Part shown: positions 1 to 8,509 of the stretch, piece after piece | Numbering within the stretch: position 1 is the stretch's first letter | Layout: the number at the start of each line of letters is the position of its first letter | NCBI RefSeq assembly: GCF_029892105.1 | Contig: NZ_JARZAJ010000003.1 | Location: forward strand, 248,001 to 312,000 | Direction: 5' to 3' | DNA length: 64,000 bases | Source: Kitasatospora sp. GP82 | GTDB taxonomy: Bacteria > Actinomycetota > Actinomycetes > Streptomycetales > Streptomycetaceae | The notes under the pieces: generated by a model | Databases searched by the model: none | The model's input: the letters and a program-made list of their open reading frames with translations, nothing else | Told to the model about the DNA's origin: nothing | Translations under genes and position numbers: made by a program

Positions 1-33
1 GCCGGCGAGCAGTTCGGCGGGGTCGGTGGTCAT
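1..33 (-). CDS. Start of an unidentified gene running off the window
   Basis: An ATG on the minus strand at 33-31 is preceded by an AAGGAGAG ribosome binding site about 9 bases upstream and opens a frame reading MTTDPAELLAG to the window edge. Only eleven residues are visible, so no function can be given. It lies downstream of, and on the same strand as, the quinone oxidoreductase, with about 120 bases between them. Confidence 0.5.
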   Translation of the reverse strand, partial: MTTDPAELLAG

Positions 34-153
34 GAGCCGGTGTCTCTCCTTCGCTTGCACCGGCGTCCGAGCCGGCCGGTCGGGCCCCGGAACGGGCCCC
101 GACCAGTATGGCCGTACCCGCCCGGCCGGCCCGGACGGCCGGTGCGGCGGGGC

Positions 154-1131
154 TCAGCGCACCCGCAGGACGTACTTGCCGCTCGCCGTGCGCCCCTCCA
201 GCTGCCGGTGCGCCTCGGCGACACCGTCCCAGCCGATCTCCTCGACGTCCAGGGACAGGGTGCCGTCGGCGACCAGCCGCAGGCCCTCCTCCAGATGCGC
301 GCGGAGCAGGTCGGGGCGGCGGGCCAGGACTCCGCCCAGGTTGTAGCCGGCGAGCGTGAAGCTGTCGTACCAGACCTGGTTGGCGCCCAGGTCGAGATCC
401 CGGTCGGCGGCGTTGCCGATCACCACATGCCGCCCGAGCACCGCGAGCAGCCCCCTGACCTGCTCGCGCGGCTCTCCGCCGACCGAGTCGACCACGACGT
501 CGAATCCGTGACCATCAGTCAGCTCGCTTGTCCGGTCGGCGAGTTCGCCGTAGGTGACGGCCAGGTCGTAGCCGCCCTCGACGGCCCGGGCGGCGCGCTC
601 GGCGGTGCTCGCGGCACCGACCACCAGGGCAGCGCCGTACGCACGGGCGAGCCGTCCGAGCAGCAGCCCGAGACCGCCCGAGGCACCGAGCACCAGGACA
701 CGGTCGCCGGTCGCGATGCGGGCCGCGCCGCGCAGGGTGCCGACGGCGGTGGCCGCATTGCAGACCGCTCCGGCGGCCAGCAGCGGGCTGAGCCCGGCGA
801 GTTCACCCTCCAGCGGGACGGTGGTCACCGCGCCCGCGACGACGCGCTCGGCGTTGCCGCCGAAGCCGAAGGGCAGGGCGGCCACCTGCTGGCCGATCCG
901 CAACCCGGTGACGCCCTCGCCGAGTTCGGCGACCGTACCGGCCACCTCAAGCCCCGGCACGGCGGGCAGCGCCAGCGGGAACTGCCCACGGCGGAACATA
1001 ACATCGGCGAAGTGCACCCCGGCATGACTGACGTCGATGGCGACCTCGCCCGCGCCAGGCTGCGGTGCGGGCACCTCGGCGATCTCCAGGACCTCGGGTC
1101 CACCGGTGCGGGTGTAACGGACAGCGCGCAC
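154..1131 (-). CDS. Zinc-independent quinone oxidoreductase (MDR family)
   Basis: A 325-residue medium-chain reductase resembling NADPH:quinone oxidoreductases. The N-terminus (VRAVRYTRTGGPEVLEIAEV) is the usual GroES-like opening, and a Rossmann motif VLVLGASGGLGLLLGRLA follows near residue 145. The structural-zinc Cys cluster of true alcohol dehydrogenases is not seen. The GTG start at 1131 is chosen because GAGGAG lies 8 bases upstream; further in-frame upstream sequence has no coding character. It is divergent from the urease operon. It probably reduces quinones or enones with NADPH in the cytoplasm; the substrate is unknown. Confidence 0.85.
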   Translation of the reverse strand: MRAVRYTRTGGPEVLEIAEVPAPQPGAGEVAIDVSHAGVHFADVMFRRGQFPLALPAVPGLEVAGTVAELGEGVTGLRIGQQVAALPFGFGGNAERVVAGAVTTVPLEGELAGLSPLLAAGAVCNAATAVGTLRGAARIATGDRVLVLGASGGLGLLLGRLARAYGAALVVGAASTAERAARAVEGGYDLAVTYGELADRTSELTDGHGFDVVVDSVGGEPREQVRGLLAVLGRHVVIGNAADRDLDLGANQVWYDSFTLAGYNLGGVLARRPDLLRAHLEEGLRLVADGTLSLDVEEIGWDGVAEAHRQLEGRTASGKYVLRVR

Positions 1132-1214
1132 GGCTGCGCTCCTCACGACTCGGACTGACTCAACCCCCTGCACCTGCCCAGCTCCACGCAACCTCCGCGC
1201 CAACCGGGCATCAC

Positions 1215-1242
1215 AAGGCACCTTCTTTATATCAGGTACCTT
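1215..1242. promoter_or_regulatory. Paired AAGGTRCCTT-like half-palindromes (candidate operator)
   Basis: Two near-palindromic decamers, AAGGCACCTT at 1215-1224 and CAGGTACCTT at 1233-1242, have centres 18 bases apart and flank an AT-rich stretch (TTTATAT) in otherwise GC-rich DNA. The position, about 85-115 bases upstream of the oxidoreductase start, suits a promoter with a dimeric repressor site. The regulator is not identifiable from the window. Confidence 0.35.
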
Positions 1243-1355
1243 ACACATGCTCGCCACCGAATACTCGATTGCGACATCCGGCGCGCCGATCGCTTCGCGG
1301 CGGGCAACGCTGGACATGGCGGCCCGGCCCAGGTTCAATGGCCGGAGAGTTGTTT

Positions 1356-1366
1356 GAACGTCGTTC
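1356..1366. promoter_or_regulatory. Palindrome GAACGTCGTTC upstream of ureAB
   Basis: A perfect 11-base inverted repeat (GAACG-T-CGTTC) lies about 62 bases before the urease gamma-beta start. It could be an operator for the urease operon. Short palindromes arise by chance, so this is only a candidate. Confidence 0.25.
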
Positions 1367-1427
1367 TAACCACTCCGACCGACCATCCCGACACCGGCTC
1401 CACCGGCCACCCCGCGAGCGAGGCACC

Positions 1428-2138
1428 GTGCGACTGACCCCCACCGAACGGGACCGGCTGCTGATCTTCACAGCGGCCGAACTGGCCCGCGCCAGGCGCG
1501 CCCGAGGCGTCCGCCTCAACGTTCCCGAGGCCACCGCCCTGATCGCCGACACCGTCTGCGAGGCCGCCCGCGACGGACGTCGCCTCGCGGAGGCCATCGA
1601 GGCCGGGCGCAGCGTGCTCACCGCCGCCGATGTGCTGCCGGGTGTGCCGGACGTGGTCACCGTCGTCCAGGTGGAGGCCGTCTTCGACGACGGCACCCGG
1701 CTCGCCGTCGTGAACGACCCCTTCCAGGGCGCCGGATCGCTGGGCGACGAGGCCCCCGGTGCCGCGCTGATCGGCGAGGGCACGGGCTACGACCCGATCG
1801 AGGAGACGGTCGTCCTCTCCGTCCACAACACCTCGGCGGTACCGATCTCGGTCACCTCGCACTTCCACTTCTTCGAGGCCAACCCGCGCCTGGCCTTCGA
1901 TCGCGAGGCCGCCTACGGCACCCACCTGGCCGTCCCGGCCGGCTCCTCGGTGCGCTTCGACCCGGGCGCCACCGTGGAGGTCGGGCTGGTCCCGATCGGT
2001 GGCGAGCGCGTGGCCATCGGCTTCGCCGGCCTGGTGGACGGCCCGCTGGACGCACCCGGTGCCCGCGACGCCGCACTGGCGAAGGCCCGCGCGACCGGGT
2101 ACCTGACCAGCTTCGACGATGCGGAGATCGAGTCATGA
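1428..2138 (+). CDS. ureAB: Urease gamma-beta fusion subunit
   Basis: A 236-residue fusion: residues 1-100 match urease gamma (VRLTPTERDRLLIF at the start, then LNVPEA), and residues from about 105 match urease beta, with the hallmark SHFHFFEANPRLAFDREAAYG followed by PAGSSVRFDPG. The GTG at 1428 is chosen because the gamma family begins at exactly this motif; its Shine-Dalgarno is weak. Together with the alpha subunit 79 bases downstream it forms the structural urease (urea to ammonia and carbamate, cytoplasmic, nickel enzyme). Fused gamma-beta chains are known in actinobacteria. No accessory gene (ureD/E/F/G) is in this window. Confidence 0.92.
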   Translation: MRLTPTERDRLLIFTAAELARARRARGVRLNVPEATALIADTVCEAARDGRRLAEAIEAGRSVLTAADVLPGVPDVVTVVQVEAVFDDGTRLAVVNDPFQGAGSLGDEAPGAALIGEGTGYDPIEETVVLSVHNTSAVPISVTSHFHFFEANPRLAFDREAAYGTHLAVPAGSSVRFDPGATVEVGLVPIGGERVAIGFAGLVDGPLDAPGARDAALAKARATGYLTSFDDAEIES

Positions 2139-2217
2139 GTCCCCGTACCGTCCGACCTTCCGACCCCCTCGACTGCCCGATGGCGGGAGCGATGAACAAG
2201 CAAAGCGAGGCGGGAGT

Positions 2218-3942
2218 ATGACCGCGATCACCCCTCACGACTACATCTCCGTCCACGGCCCCCGCGCGGGCGACCGGATCCGGCTCGGCGACAGCGGTCT
2301 GATCGTCCGGGTCGAATCCGACTCGCAGGCGCCCGGTGAGGAGTTCCTGGCCGGCTTCGGCAAGACCGCGCGGGACGGGCTGCACCTGAAGGCCGCCGCC
2401 GTCCGCGACACCTGCGACGTGGTGATCAGCAACGTGCTGGTGATCGACGCGATCCAGGGCATCCGCAAGACCTCGATCGGCATCCGGGACGGCCGGATCG
2501 TCTCGATCGGCCGGGCGGGCAACCCGGACACCCTGGACGGCATCGACGTGGTCGTCGGCACCGGCACCACGATCGTCTCCGGCGAGGGCATGATCGCCAC
2601 CGCGGGTGCCATCGACACCCACGTCCACCTGCTGTCACCGCGCATCATGGAGGCCTCGCTGGCCTCCGGTGTGACCACGATCATCGGCCAGGAGTTCGGC
2701 CCGGTCTGGGGCGTCGGCGTCAACTCGCCCTGGGCGCTGCGGCATGCCTTCAACGCCTTCGACGCCTGGCCGGTCAACATCGGCTTCCTGGGCCGCGGTT
2801 CGTCCTCCGACGCCGCCCCGCTGGTCGAGGCGCTCGTCGAGGGCGGTGCCTCGGGCTTCAAGGTGCACGAGGACATGGGCGCGCACACCCGCGCCCTGGA
2901 CACCGCGCTGCGGGTCGCCGAGGAGCACGACGTCCAGGTCGCCCTGCACACCGACGGCCTGAACGAGTGCCTCTCGGTCGAGGACACCCTCTCCGTCCTG
3001 GAGGGGCGCACCATCCACGCCTTCCACATCGAGGGCTGCGGCGGCGGGCACGTCCCCAACGTCCTGAAGATGGCGGGCGTCGAGAACGTCATCGGCTCCT
3101 CCACCAATCCCACCCTCCCGTTCGGCCGGGACGCGCTGGGCGAGCACTTCGACATGATCGTCTCCGCCCACGACCTCAAGGTCGACCTGCCCGGCGACGC
3201 CAAGATGGCCCGCGACCGCATCCGGGCCGGGACGATGGGCGCCGAGGACGTCCTGCACGACCTCGGGGTCATCGGCATCACCTCCTCCGACGCCCAGGGC
3301 ATGGGCCGGGCCGGCGAGACCGTCCGCCGCACCTTCGCGATGGCCGGCAAGATGAAGGCCGAACTCGGCCCGCTGGACGGTTCCGGCTCGTACGGGACGA
3401 CGGAGAGCGGCGACGACAACGAGCGCGTACTGCGCTACATCGCCAAGCTGACCATCAACCCCGCCATCGCCCACGGCCTCGCCCACGAGGTCGGCTCGAT
3501 CGAGGTCGGCAAGCTGGCCGACATCGTGCTCTGGCGGCCCGACCACTTCGGCGCCAAGCCGCAGTTGGTGCTCAAGGCCGGGTTCCCCGCGTACGGCGTG
3601 GTCGGCGACCCGAACGCCTCCACCGACCGCTGCGAACCCCTCGTACTGGGGCCGCAGTTCGGCGCGCACGGCGCCACCGCGGCGGACATCTCGGTCGCGT
3701 TCGTCGCCCAGGCCGCCGCCGAGGGCTCCTACCTCGACCGTGCCGCCGACCAACTCCCCACCCGCAGGCGGCGCGTGGGCGTGCGGAACACCCGTGGGAT
3801 CGGCCCGCGCGACATGGTCCGCAACGCCCGGATCGGCCATGTCGAGGTCGAGGCCGACACCGGCCTGGTCTCCCTGGACGGCTCCCCGCTGCGCTCCGCA
3901 CCGGCCGACAGCGTCTCCCTCAGCCGCCTGTACTTCCTCTGA
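2218..3942 (+). CDS. ureC: Urease alpha subunit, divergent flap
   Basis: A 574-residue urease alpha chain. The start at 2218 follows GAGGCGGGAG and matches the family N-terminus (HDYISVHGPRAGDRIRLGD). Nickel-binding features are intact: H135-x-H137, the carbamylated Lys at 215 (FKVHED), ALHTDGLNE, GGGH, and SSDAQGMGR for the Asp ligand. The mobile flap that reads VCHHL in classical ureases reads VSAHDL here, so the flap Cys is Ala317 while the catalytic-acid His is kept (His318). In Klebsiella urease that Cys is not essential, so activity is possible. Maturation would need accessory proteins from elsewhere in the genome. Confidence 0.93.
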   Translation: MTAITPHDYISVHGPRAGDRIRLGDSGLIVRVESDSQAPGEEFLAGFGKTARDGLHLKAAAVRDTCDVVISNVLVIDAIQGIRKTSIGIRDGRIVSIGRAGNPDTLDGIDVVVGTGTTIVSGEGMIATAGAIDTHVHLLSPRIMEASLASGVTTIIGQEFGPVWGVGVNSPWALRHAFNAFDAWPVNIGFLGRGSSSDAAPLVEALVEGGASGFKVHEDMGAHTRALDTALRVAEEHDVQVALHTDGLNECLSVEDTLSVLEGRTIHAFHIEGCGGGHVPNVLKMAGVENVIGSSTNPTLPFGRDALGEHFDMIVSAHDLKVDLPGDAKMARDRIRAGTMGAEDVLHDLGVIGITSSDAQGMGRAGETVRRTFAMAGKMKAELGPLDGSGSYGTTESGDDNERVLRYIAKLTINPAIAHGLAHEVGSIEVGKLADIVLWRPDHFGAKPQLVLKAGFPAYGVVGDPNASTDRCEPLVLGPQFGAHGATAADISVAFVAQAAAEGSYLDRAADQLPTRRRRVGVRNTRGIGPRDMVRNARIGHVEVEADTGLVSLDGSPLRSAPADSVSLSRLYFL

Positions 3943-4008
3943 CCCCTCCGGCTTCCTCCGACTCCCTCCGGCTTCCTCCAGGCCCCCACCGCTTAGGACT
4001 CGACCCTC

Positions 4009-5046
4009 ATGACGACTCCCGCTTCCCTCGGTTTCAGGATGCCCGCCGAGTGGCACCCGCACGAGCGCACCTGGATGGCGTTCCCGACCGACAACCAGAC
4101 CTTCGACACCCCGGAGGACCTGCACGCCGCCCGCGAGGCGTGGGCCAAGGTCGCCAACACCATCGTCCGGTACGAGCCGGTCACGATGATCGTCAACGTC
4201 GGCGAGAGCGAGGCCGCCCGCCGGTACGTCTCCGCCGAGGTCGAGCTGGTCGAACGCCCGCTGGACGACGCCTGGATGCGCGACATCGGCCCCACCTTCC
4301 TGGTCAACGGCAAGGGTGAACTCGCGGCCACCGACTGGGTGTTCAACGGCTGGGGCGCACAGTCCTGGGCCCGCTGGGACAACGACCAGCACATCGCCGA
4401 GAAGATCACCGAGCTGACGGGCGTCCAGCGCTTCGCCTCCGAGCTGATCAACGAGGGCGGCGGCATCCACGTCGACGGCGAGGGCACCGTCCTGGTCACC
4501 GAGACCGTCCAGCTCGGCGAGGGCCGCAACTTCGACTGGACCAAGGAGGCCGTCGAGGCCGAGCTGCACGCCCAGCTCGGCACCACCAAGGCCATCTGGC
4601 TCCCGCGTGGACTCACCCGCGACTACGACGAGTTCGGCACCCGCGGCCACATCGACATCGTCGCCTCCTTCATCCGCCCCGGCGTCGTCGTGGCCCACGT
4701 CCAGCCCGACCCGTCCCACCCCGACCACGAGGTGTGCAAGGAGCTCGTCACCATCCTCCGCACCTCCACCGACGCGGCCGGCCGCCAGCTGGAGGTCGTC
4801 GAACTCCCCGCCCCCACCGTCCTGGAGGACGAGGAGGGCGAGCCCGTCGACTACTCCTACATCAACCACTACGTCGCCAACGGCGCCGTCATCCTCTGCG
4901 CCTTCAACGACCCGCGCGACCAGGTCGCCGCCACCGTCCTCGGCGACGCCTACCCCGACCGCAAGGTCGAACTCGTCGACGCCCGCGAGATCTTCGCCAA
5001 CGGCGGCGGCATCCACTGCATCACGCAGCAGCAGCCGAAGGCGTGA
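4009..5046 (+). CDS. aguA: Agmatine deiminase / peptidylarginine-deiminase-family protein
   Basis: A 345-residue member of the agmatine deiminase branch of the guanidino-modifying superfamily. Visible motifs are DAWMRDIGPTF (about residue 87), NEGGGIHVD, TRGHIDIVASF with the catalytic His, and the terminal GGGIHCITQQQ carrying the nucleophilic Cys337. The family converts agmatine to N-carbamoylputrescine and ammonia. It follows ureC by 66 bases on the same strand, so the three genes may form a nitrogen-release operon. The Shine-Dalgarno is poor (TTAGGACTC). The superfamily assignment is firm; the exact substrate is inferred. Confidence 0.85.
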   Translation: MTTPASLGFRMPAEWHPHERTWMAFPTDNQTFDTPEDLHAAREAWAKVANTIVRYEPVTMIVNVGESEAARRYVSAEVELVERPLDDAWMRDIGPTFLVNGKGELAATDWVFNGWGAQSWARWDNDQHIAEKITELTGVQRFASELINEGGGIHVDGEGTVLVTETVQLGEGRNFDWTKEAVEAELHAQLGTTKAIWLPRGLTRDYDEFGTRGHIDIVASFIRPGVVVAHVQPDPSHPDHEVCKELVTILRTSTDAAGRQLEVVELPAPTVLEDEEGEPVDYSYINHYVANGAVILCAFNDPRDQVAATVLGDAYPDRKVELVDAREIFANGGGIHCITQQQPKA

Positions 5047-5058
5047 CATAGATCGAGG

Positions 5059-5289
5059 TCAGGCCCCCCGACCTGCTCTTCCACCTCGAACGAACCCGAG
5101 TGAATCTGTCGGATCCGACCTGGACGACGGTGACCGACACGTCGCCCTGCTCGTGGGGAGGAAGAGGTGGCGGGGGACGGCCTGGGCCGCCTTCCGCCAC
5201 TCGGGGGCCACGTCGTGGCCGAGGGTGTCGCGGACGGCCTGGAGCAGGCCGCGCACGGCGGCCTGCTCCGGCTTGTGCTCAACCGTCAC
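5059..5289 (-). pseudogene. N-terminal remnant of a PIMT-like peptide methyltransferase
   Basis: Only about the first 45 residues resemble the protein-isoaspartate-methyltransferase-like enzymes found in FxLD and ATP-grasp RiPP clusters: APEWRKAAQAVPRHLFLP is their conserved opening. After RHLFLP the reading becomes Arg/Ser-rich and stops at 5059, where about 300 further residues including the SAM-binding domain would be expected. The GTG start at 5289 shares one base with the TAG stop of the Gly/Lys-rich ORF upstream, so the two were translationally coupled. The break lies next to the agmatine deiminase gene, suggesting a deletion endpoint. Confidence 0.6.
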
Positions 5290-5459
5290 TACTTGTCCTT
5301 GCCCTTGTCGTGCTTGCCGCCGCTGCTGCCGGACTGGTGGTCCTTGTTCGGCGCGTCCTTGCCGAAGTCCTTGTTGCCGGAGGAGTGTTTGCCGTCGCCT
5401 CCGTCGTTACCGCCGGAGCTGCCTCCGCTGCTTCCGCCCTTACCGGTTCCCCAACCCAT
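5289..5459 (-). CDS. Small Gly/Ser/Lys-rich peptide ORF
   Basis: A 56-residue ORF with a good AAGGAGA site 5 bases before its ATG. The product begins MGWGTGKGGSSGG and ends GGKHDKGKDK; it is strongly hydrophilic and low-complexity, rich in Gly, Ser, Lys and Asp, with no Cys and no signal peptide. Its stop overlaps the start of the methyltransferase remnant, so it could be the substrate peptide or a partner of that enzyme. It lacks the recognisable core motifs of FxLD or graspetide precursors, so that role is only inferred. Confidence 0.5.
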   Translation of the reverse strand: MGWGTGKGGSSGGSSGGNDGGDGKHSSGNKDFGKDAPNKDHQSGSSGGKHDKGKDK

Positions 5460-5904
5460 TGCGGTCTCCTTCGAGTCGATGGTGATGGTCGTCAGCTGGT
5501 GGTGGTCTTGGTGGGCCTCGCGCAGCTTCGCGCGGGGGCCGGTTCCGCGTCCGAGGGCACCTCCGGCGCATGGCAGGCGGGCCGATCGGGAGAAGTGGAT
5601 CACGATGGGCCGCAGCCTCTGCCACTCGCGGTTGACCCACGCTGCGGAGAAGGGCGCTTCCACGCCGGTGCTGATGAAGCTGTCCGGGCGTACATCGGTT
5701 CGCAGCCTCGCGAAGTACGCGCGGGTGTCCGATGAAGGTCTCCTGAACTCCCAGGCCGACACCGATCCCGCCGCATGTCGCCATCGCCGGCGGTCGGGCG
5801 ATTTGTCTGTGGCCGGAGAGGAAGATGATGAGTATTGAGACGTCCATCCCGTTGTGCGAAGCGGCATTTCATGGCCTGTCCCAGAGGTGGGTACGGTCGA
5901 ACGC
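5460..5904. other. 445-bp non-coding interval
   Basis: Lies between the divergent small-peptide ORF and the amidase gene. Frames are open on both strands but lack third-position GC bias and recognisable motifs. It must hold the promoters of both flanking genes; no convincing operator was found. Confidence 0.4.
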
Positions 5905-7356
5905 ATGGATTCGAACTTTCAGACGGCCGAGGAACTCGCGGCTGCCTTGCGTGCCGGTGACGTGACCTCGGTGGAACTGACCGACGAGGCGATCGCCCGA
6001 ATCGAGCGGGACGACAAGGCGATCAACGCGATCTGCGTGCCGGACTTCGACCGTGCACGGGCCGCCGCGCGCGCTGCTGACCACGCGCGCGCCGGCGGTG
6101 AGGACCGGCCGCTGCTCGGCATTCCGGTGACAGTGAAGGAGTCCTACAACGTCGCCGGGCTGCCCACGACCTGGGGCATGCCGCTGCACCGGGACTACGT
6201 GCCGGCCGAGGACGCGGTGCAGGTGTCGCGGCTCAAGGCCGCGGGCGCGGTGGTGCTCGGTAAGACCAATGTGCCGTTGGGGCTGCAGGACGTGCAGAGC
6301 TTCAACGAGATCTACGGCACCACCAATAACCCGTGGGACCACGGTCGCACGCCGGGTGGGTCCTCCGGTGGATCGGCGGCGGCCCTGGCGTCCGGATTCG
6401 GCGCGCTGTCCATCGGCTCCGACATCGGCGGTTCGCTGCGCACGCCCGCACATTTCTGCGGTGTCTACGCACACAAGCCGACACTCGGGCTGGCGGCGGT
6501 CCGGGGGATGGTCCCGCCGCCCGCTCCGGCACTGCCGGTCGACCTCGACCTCGCCGTGGTCGGTCCGATGGCGCGCTCTGCCCGTGACCTCACGCTCCTG
6601 CTCGACGTGATGGCCGGGCCGGACCCGCTGACGCACGGCGTGGCCTACGACCTGCGGCTGCCGCCGGCGCGTCACGAGGAGCTCCGCGACTTCAGGGTCC
6701 TGGTCATCGAGGACCATCCGCTCATGGCGACCGGATCCGCCGTGCGGGCGGGCGTCAACCGCGTGGCCGACGCGCTGGCCGACGGCGGGGCGCGCGTCGA
6801 ACGGCACAGCGCGCTGCTCCCCGACCTGAGCGAAGCCGCGACGCTCTACATGCAGTTGCTCGTGTCGAGCTCCGTCGCACGCTTTCCCGTCGAAGCGCGC
6901 GAGCAGGTGCAGACCCGTGTGGCCGGGCTGAGCATGGACGACCAAAGCCTCGACGCGGCGCGGCTGCGCGGCATGGTGCTCAGCCATAGCGACTGGGTCG
7001 AGGTGAACGGCCGTCGCGAGCTCCACCGCCACGGCTGGCGGCAGCTCTTCGCCGAGTTCGACGTCGTGGTGTGCCCCGTCACACCCACTCCGGCGTTCCC
7101 GCACGACCACCGTCCCAGTCCGCTGGAACGCCGGATCGACGTCGACGGTGTCGAGTACCCGTACTTCGACCAACTCGTCTGGGCCGGTCTGGCCACCATG
7201 CCCGGCCTACCCGCCACCGCCGTACCAGCGGGCCGGTCCCCCGAGGGCCTGCCGGTGGGAGTGCAGCTCATCGGTCCGATGTTCGAGGACCGCACCCCGC
7301 TGCGGCTGGCCGAACTGCTCGAGCAGAAGATCGGCGGCTTCCAGGCACCGAAGTAG
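5905..7356 (+). CDS. Amidase (amidase-signature family)
   Basis: A 483-residue amidase-signature enzyme. The Ser-cisSer-Lys triad is visible as Lys78 (VTVKESYN), Ser153 in TPGGSSGGSAAAL and the nucleophile Ser177 in GSDIGGSLRTPAHFCG. It hydrolyses an amide to a carboxylate and ammonia, probably in the cytoplasm because no signal peptide is seen. The ATG at 5905 fits the family N-terminus (ELAAALRAGDVTSVELTDEAI) but has no clear Shine-Dalgarno, so initiation may be leaderless. GatA-type roles are unlikely because no gatB/gatC lies nearby. The substrate is unknown. Confidence 0.88.
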   Translation: MDSNFQTAEELAAALRAGDVTSVELTDEAIARIERDDKAINAICVPDFDRARAAARAADHARAGGEDRPLLGIPVTVKESYNVAGLPTTWGMPLHRDYVPAEDAVQVSRLKAAGAVVLGKTNVPLGLQDVQSFNEIYGTTNNPWDHGRTPGGSSGGSAAALASGFGALSIGSDIGGSLRTPAHFCGVYAHKPTLGLAAVRGMVPPPAPALPVDLDLAVVGPMARSARDLTLLLDVMAGPDPLTHGVAYDLRLPPARHEELRDFRVLVIEDHPLMATGSAVRAGVNRVADALADGGARVERHSALLPDLSEAATLYMQLLVSSSVARFPVEAREQVQTRVAGLSMDDQSLDAARLRGMVLSHSDWVEVNGRRELHRHGWRQLFAEFDVVVCPVTPTPAFPHDHRPSPLERRIDVDGVEYPYFDQLVWAGLATMPGLPATAVPAGRSPEGLPVGVQLIGPMFEDRTPLRLAELLEQKIGGFQAPK

Positions 7357-7475
7357 GGCGTACTACCGGGTGTCCGTCGAGGACGAGGCGCGGACCACGA
7401 CGAGATCCTCCGAATGCGCGCAGCCGCTGCCCGGAACGCGAATGTCACCCGCCTCGCGTAGCGGCGGACCTGGTG

Positions 7476-8509
7476 CTCGTCCAGTCCGGCCAGGCCCTTT
7501 CCGGACTGGAACGTCTCCTCCACTCGCCACCTTGATCCAGCGACCCGGACCAGGGTCGCCAGTGGCACCGGTTGGGGCGCGTAGCAGTGGTAGTAGGCGA
7601 GTTCGCCGGTGGTGCGGTTTCAGCGAATCAGCAGGTGGCGGTGGCCGGGGGCAGTGCTGGGTAGGTCGATGTAGGCCCAGTCGTAGAAGCGTTGCCCCTT
7701 GGCTCCGGCGCCGGCAGACAGCTTCTGCCACGCCCGCTTGGGGAGCTCCTTGGCCAGGGCATCCGAGCGGGACTTCCCGGCCTGGGTGGTGACTTCGTGG
7801 GTTCGGGCCACCGCGAGCACGTAACCGGTACCGCGTGCCTCCAGGGCGGCGCGCAGTTTCGGGTTGCCGCCGTAGACCTCGTCGCCGGCGACCCAGGAGG
7901 CGTGGTGGCCGGCTTCCAGGAACCGGGTGATCATGCGGGCTGCCAGTTCGGGTTTGGTCGCGAACGCGGTGTCCGGGGAGAGCCCGGCCGCCTGGCAGCG
8001 GTCGGGCTGGTCGGTCCACGAGCGCGGGATGTACAGCTCCCGGTCCACTGCGGCATGACCGCGCCGGCCTGCGTAGACCAGGTAGACGGCGACTTGGGAG
8101 TTTTCGATTCTCCCTGCTGCGCCGGTGTACTGGCGCTGGACGCCGACCGTATGGCTGCACTTCTTCACGTCGCCGGTCTCGTCGACCACGAGTACCGCCT
8201 GGTCGTCGTGCAGGTGCTCGGCCACGTAGTCGCGCAGGTCGTCGCGGACGGCGTCGGCGTCCCACTTGGCCCGGTTCAGCAGGTGTTGCATGCCGTCCGG
8301 GGTGGCCTCCCCGGCCCACTCGGCGATGGTCCAGCAGTTCTTGCGGGGCAGATCCGAGAGCAGGCCGAGCACCAACCGCCTTGTCCGTCGGCGGGGTTCA
8401 CCCGCGTGAACCGGCCAGCGATCCGGTCCATCAGGGTCTCGAATGCCTCCTGCCAGCGGGCAGGGTCTGCGCTGCTACCTGAGGTCACCGCGTGATCGTT
8501 TGCCTTCAT
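7476..8509 (-). mobile_element. Dead IS701-type transposase
   Basis: Conceptual joining of frames gives an IS701-family transposase (LVLGLLSDLPRKNCWTIAEW, VLVVDETGDVKK, WVAGDEVYGG, then GSRWRVEETFQSGKGLAGLD). It is broken three ways. A single-base deletion near 8397 separates the first 38 residues (from the ATG at 8509) from the rest; restoring a G gives RVEPRRRTRRLVLGLL. An in-frame TGA at about 7618 replaces the expected Trp after HRHLLIR. The C-terminus after DEHQVRRY is missing. Element ends and target duplications could not be found. Its ATG directly abuts the TGA of the tetR gene. Confidence 0.85.

Noticed and set aside
40..1158. Long plus-strand open frame antisense to the quinone oxidoreductase
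   Set aside because: The minus-strand frame shows family motifs and a good ribosome binding site; the antisense frame has no motifs and is a GC-rich shadow.
2635..5049. 804-residue minus-strand open frame
   Set aside because: Antisense to ureC and the agmatine deiminase; composition (Val, Asp, Gly, Leu repeats) is the usual mirror of GC-rich coding sequence.
7476..8509. Programmed frameshift in the IS701-type transposase
   Set aside because: There is no slippery heptamer at the break, and the in-frame TGA and missing C-terminus show that the copy is dead.
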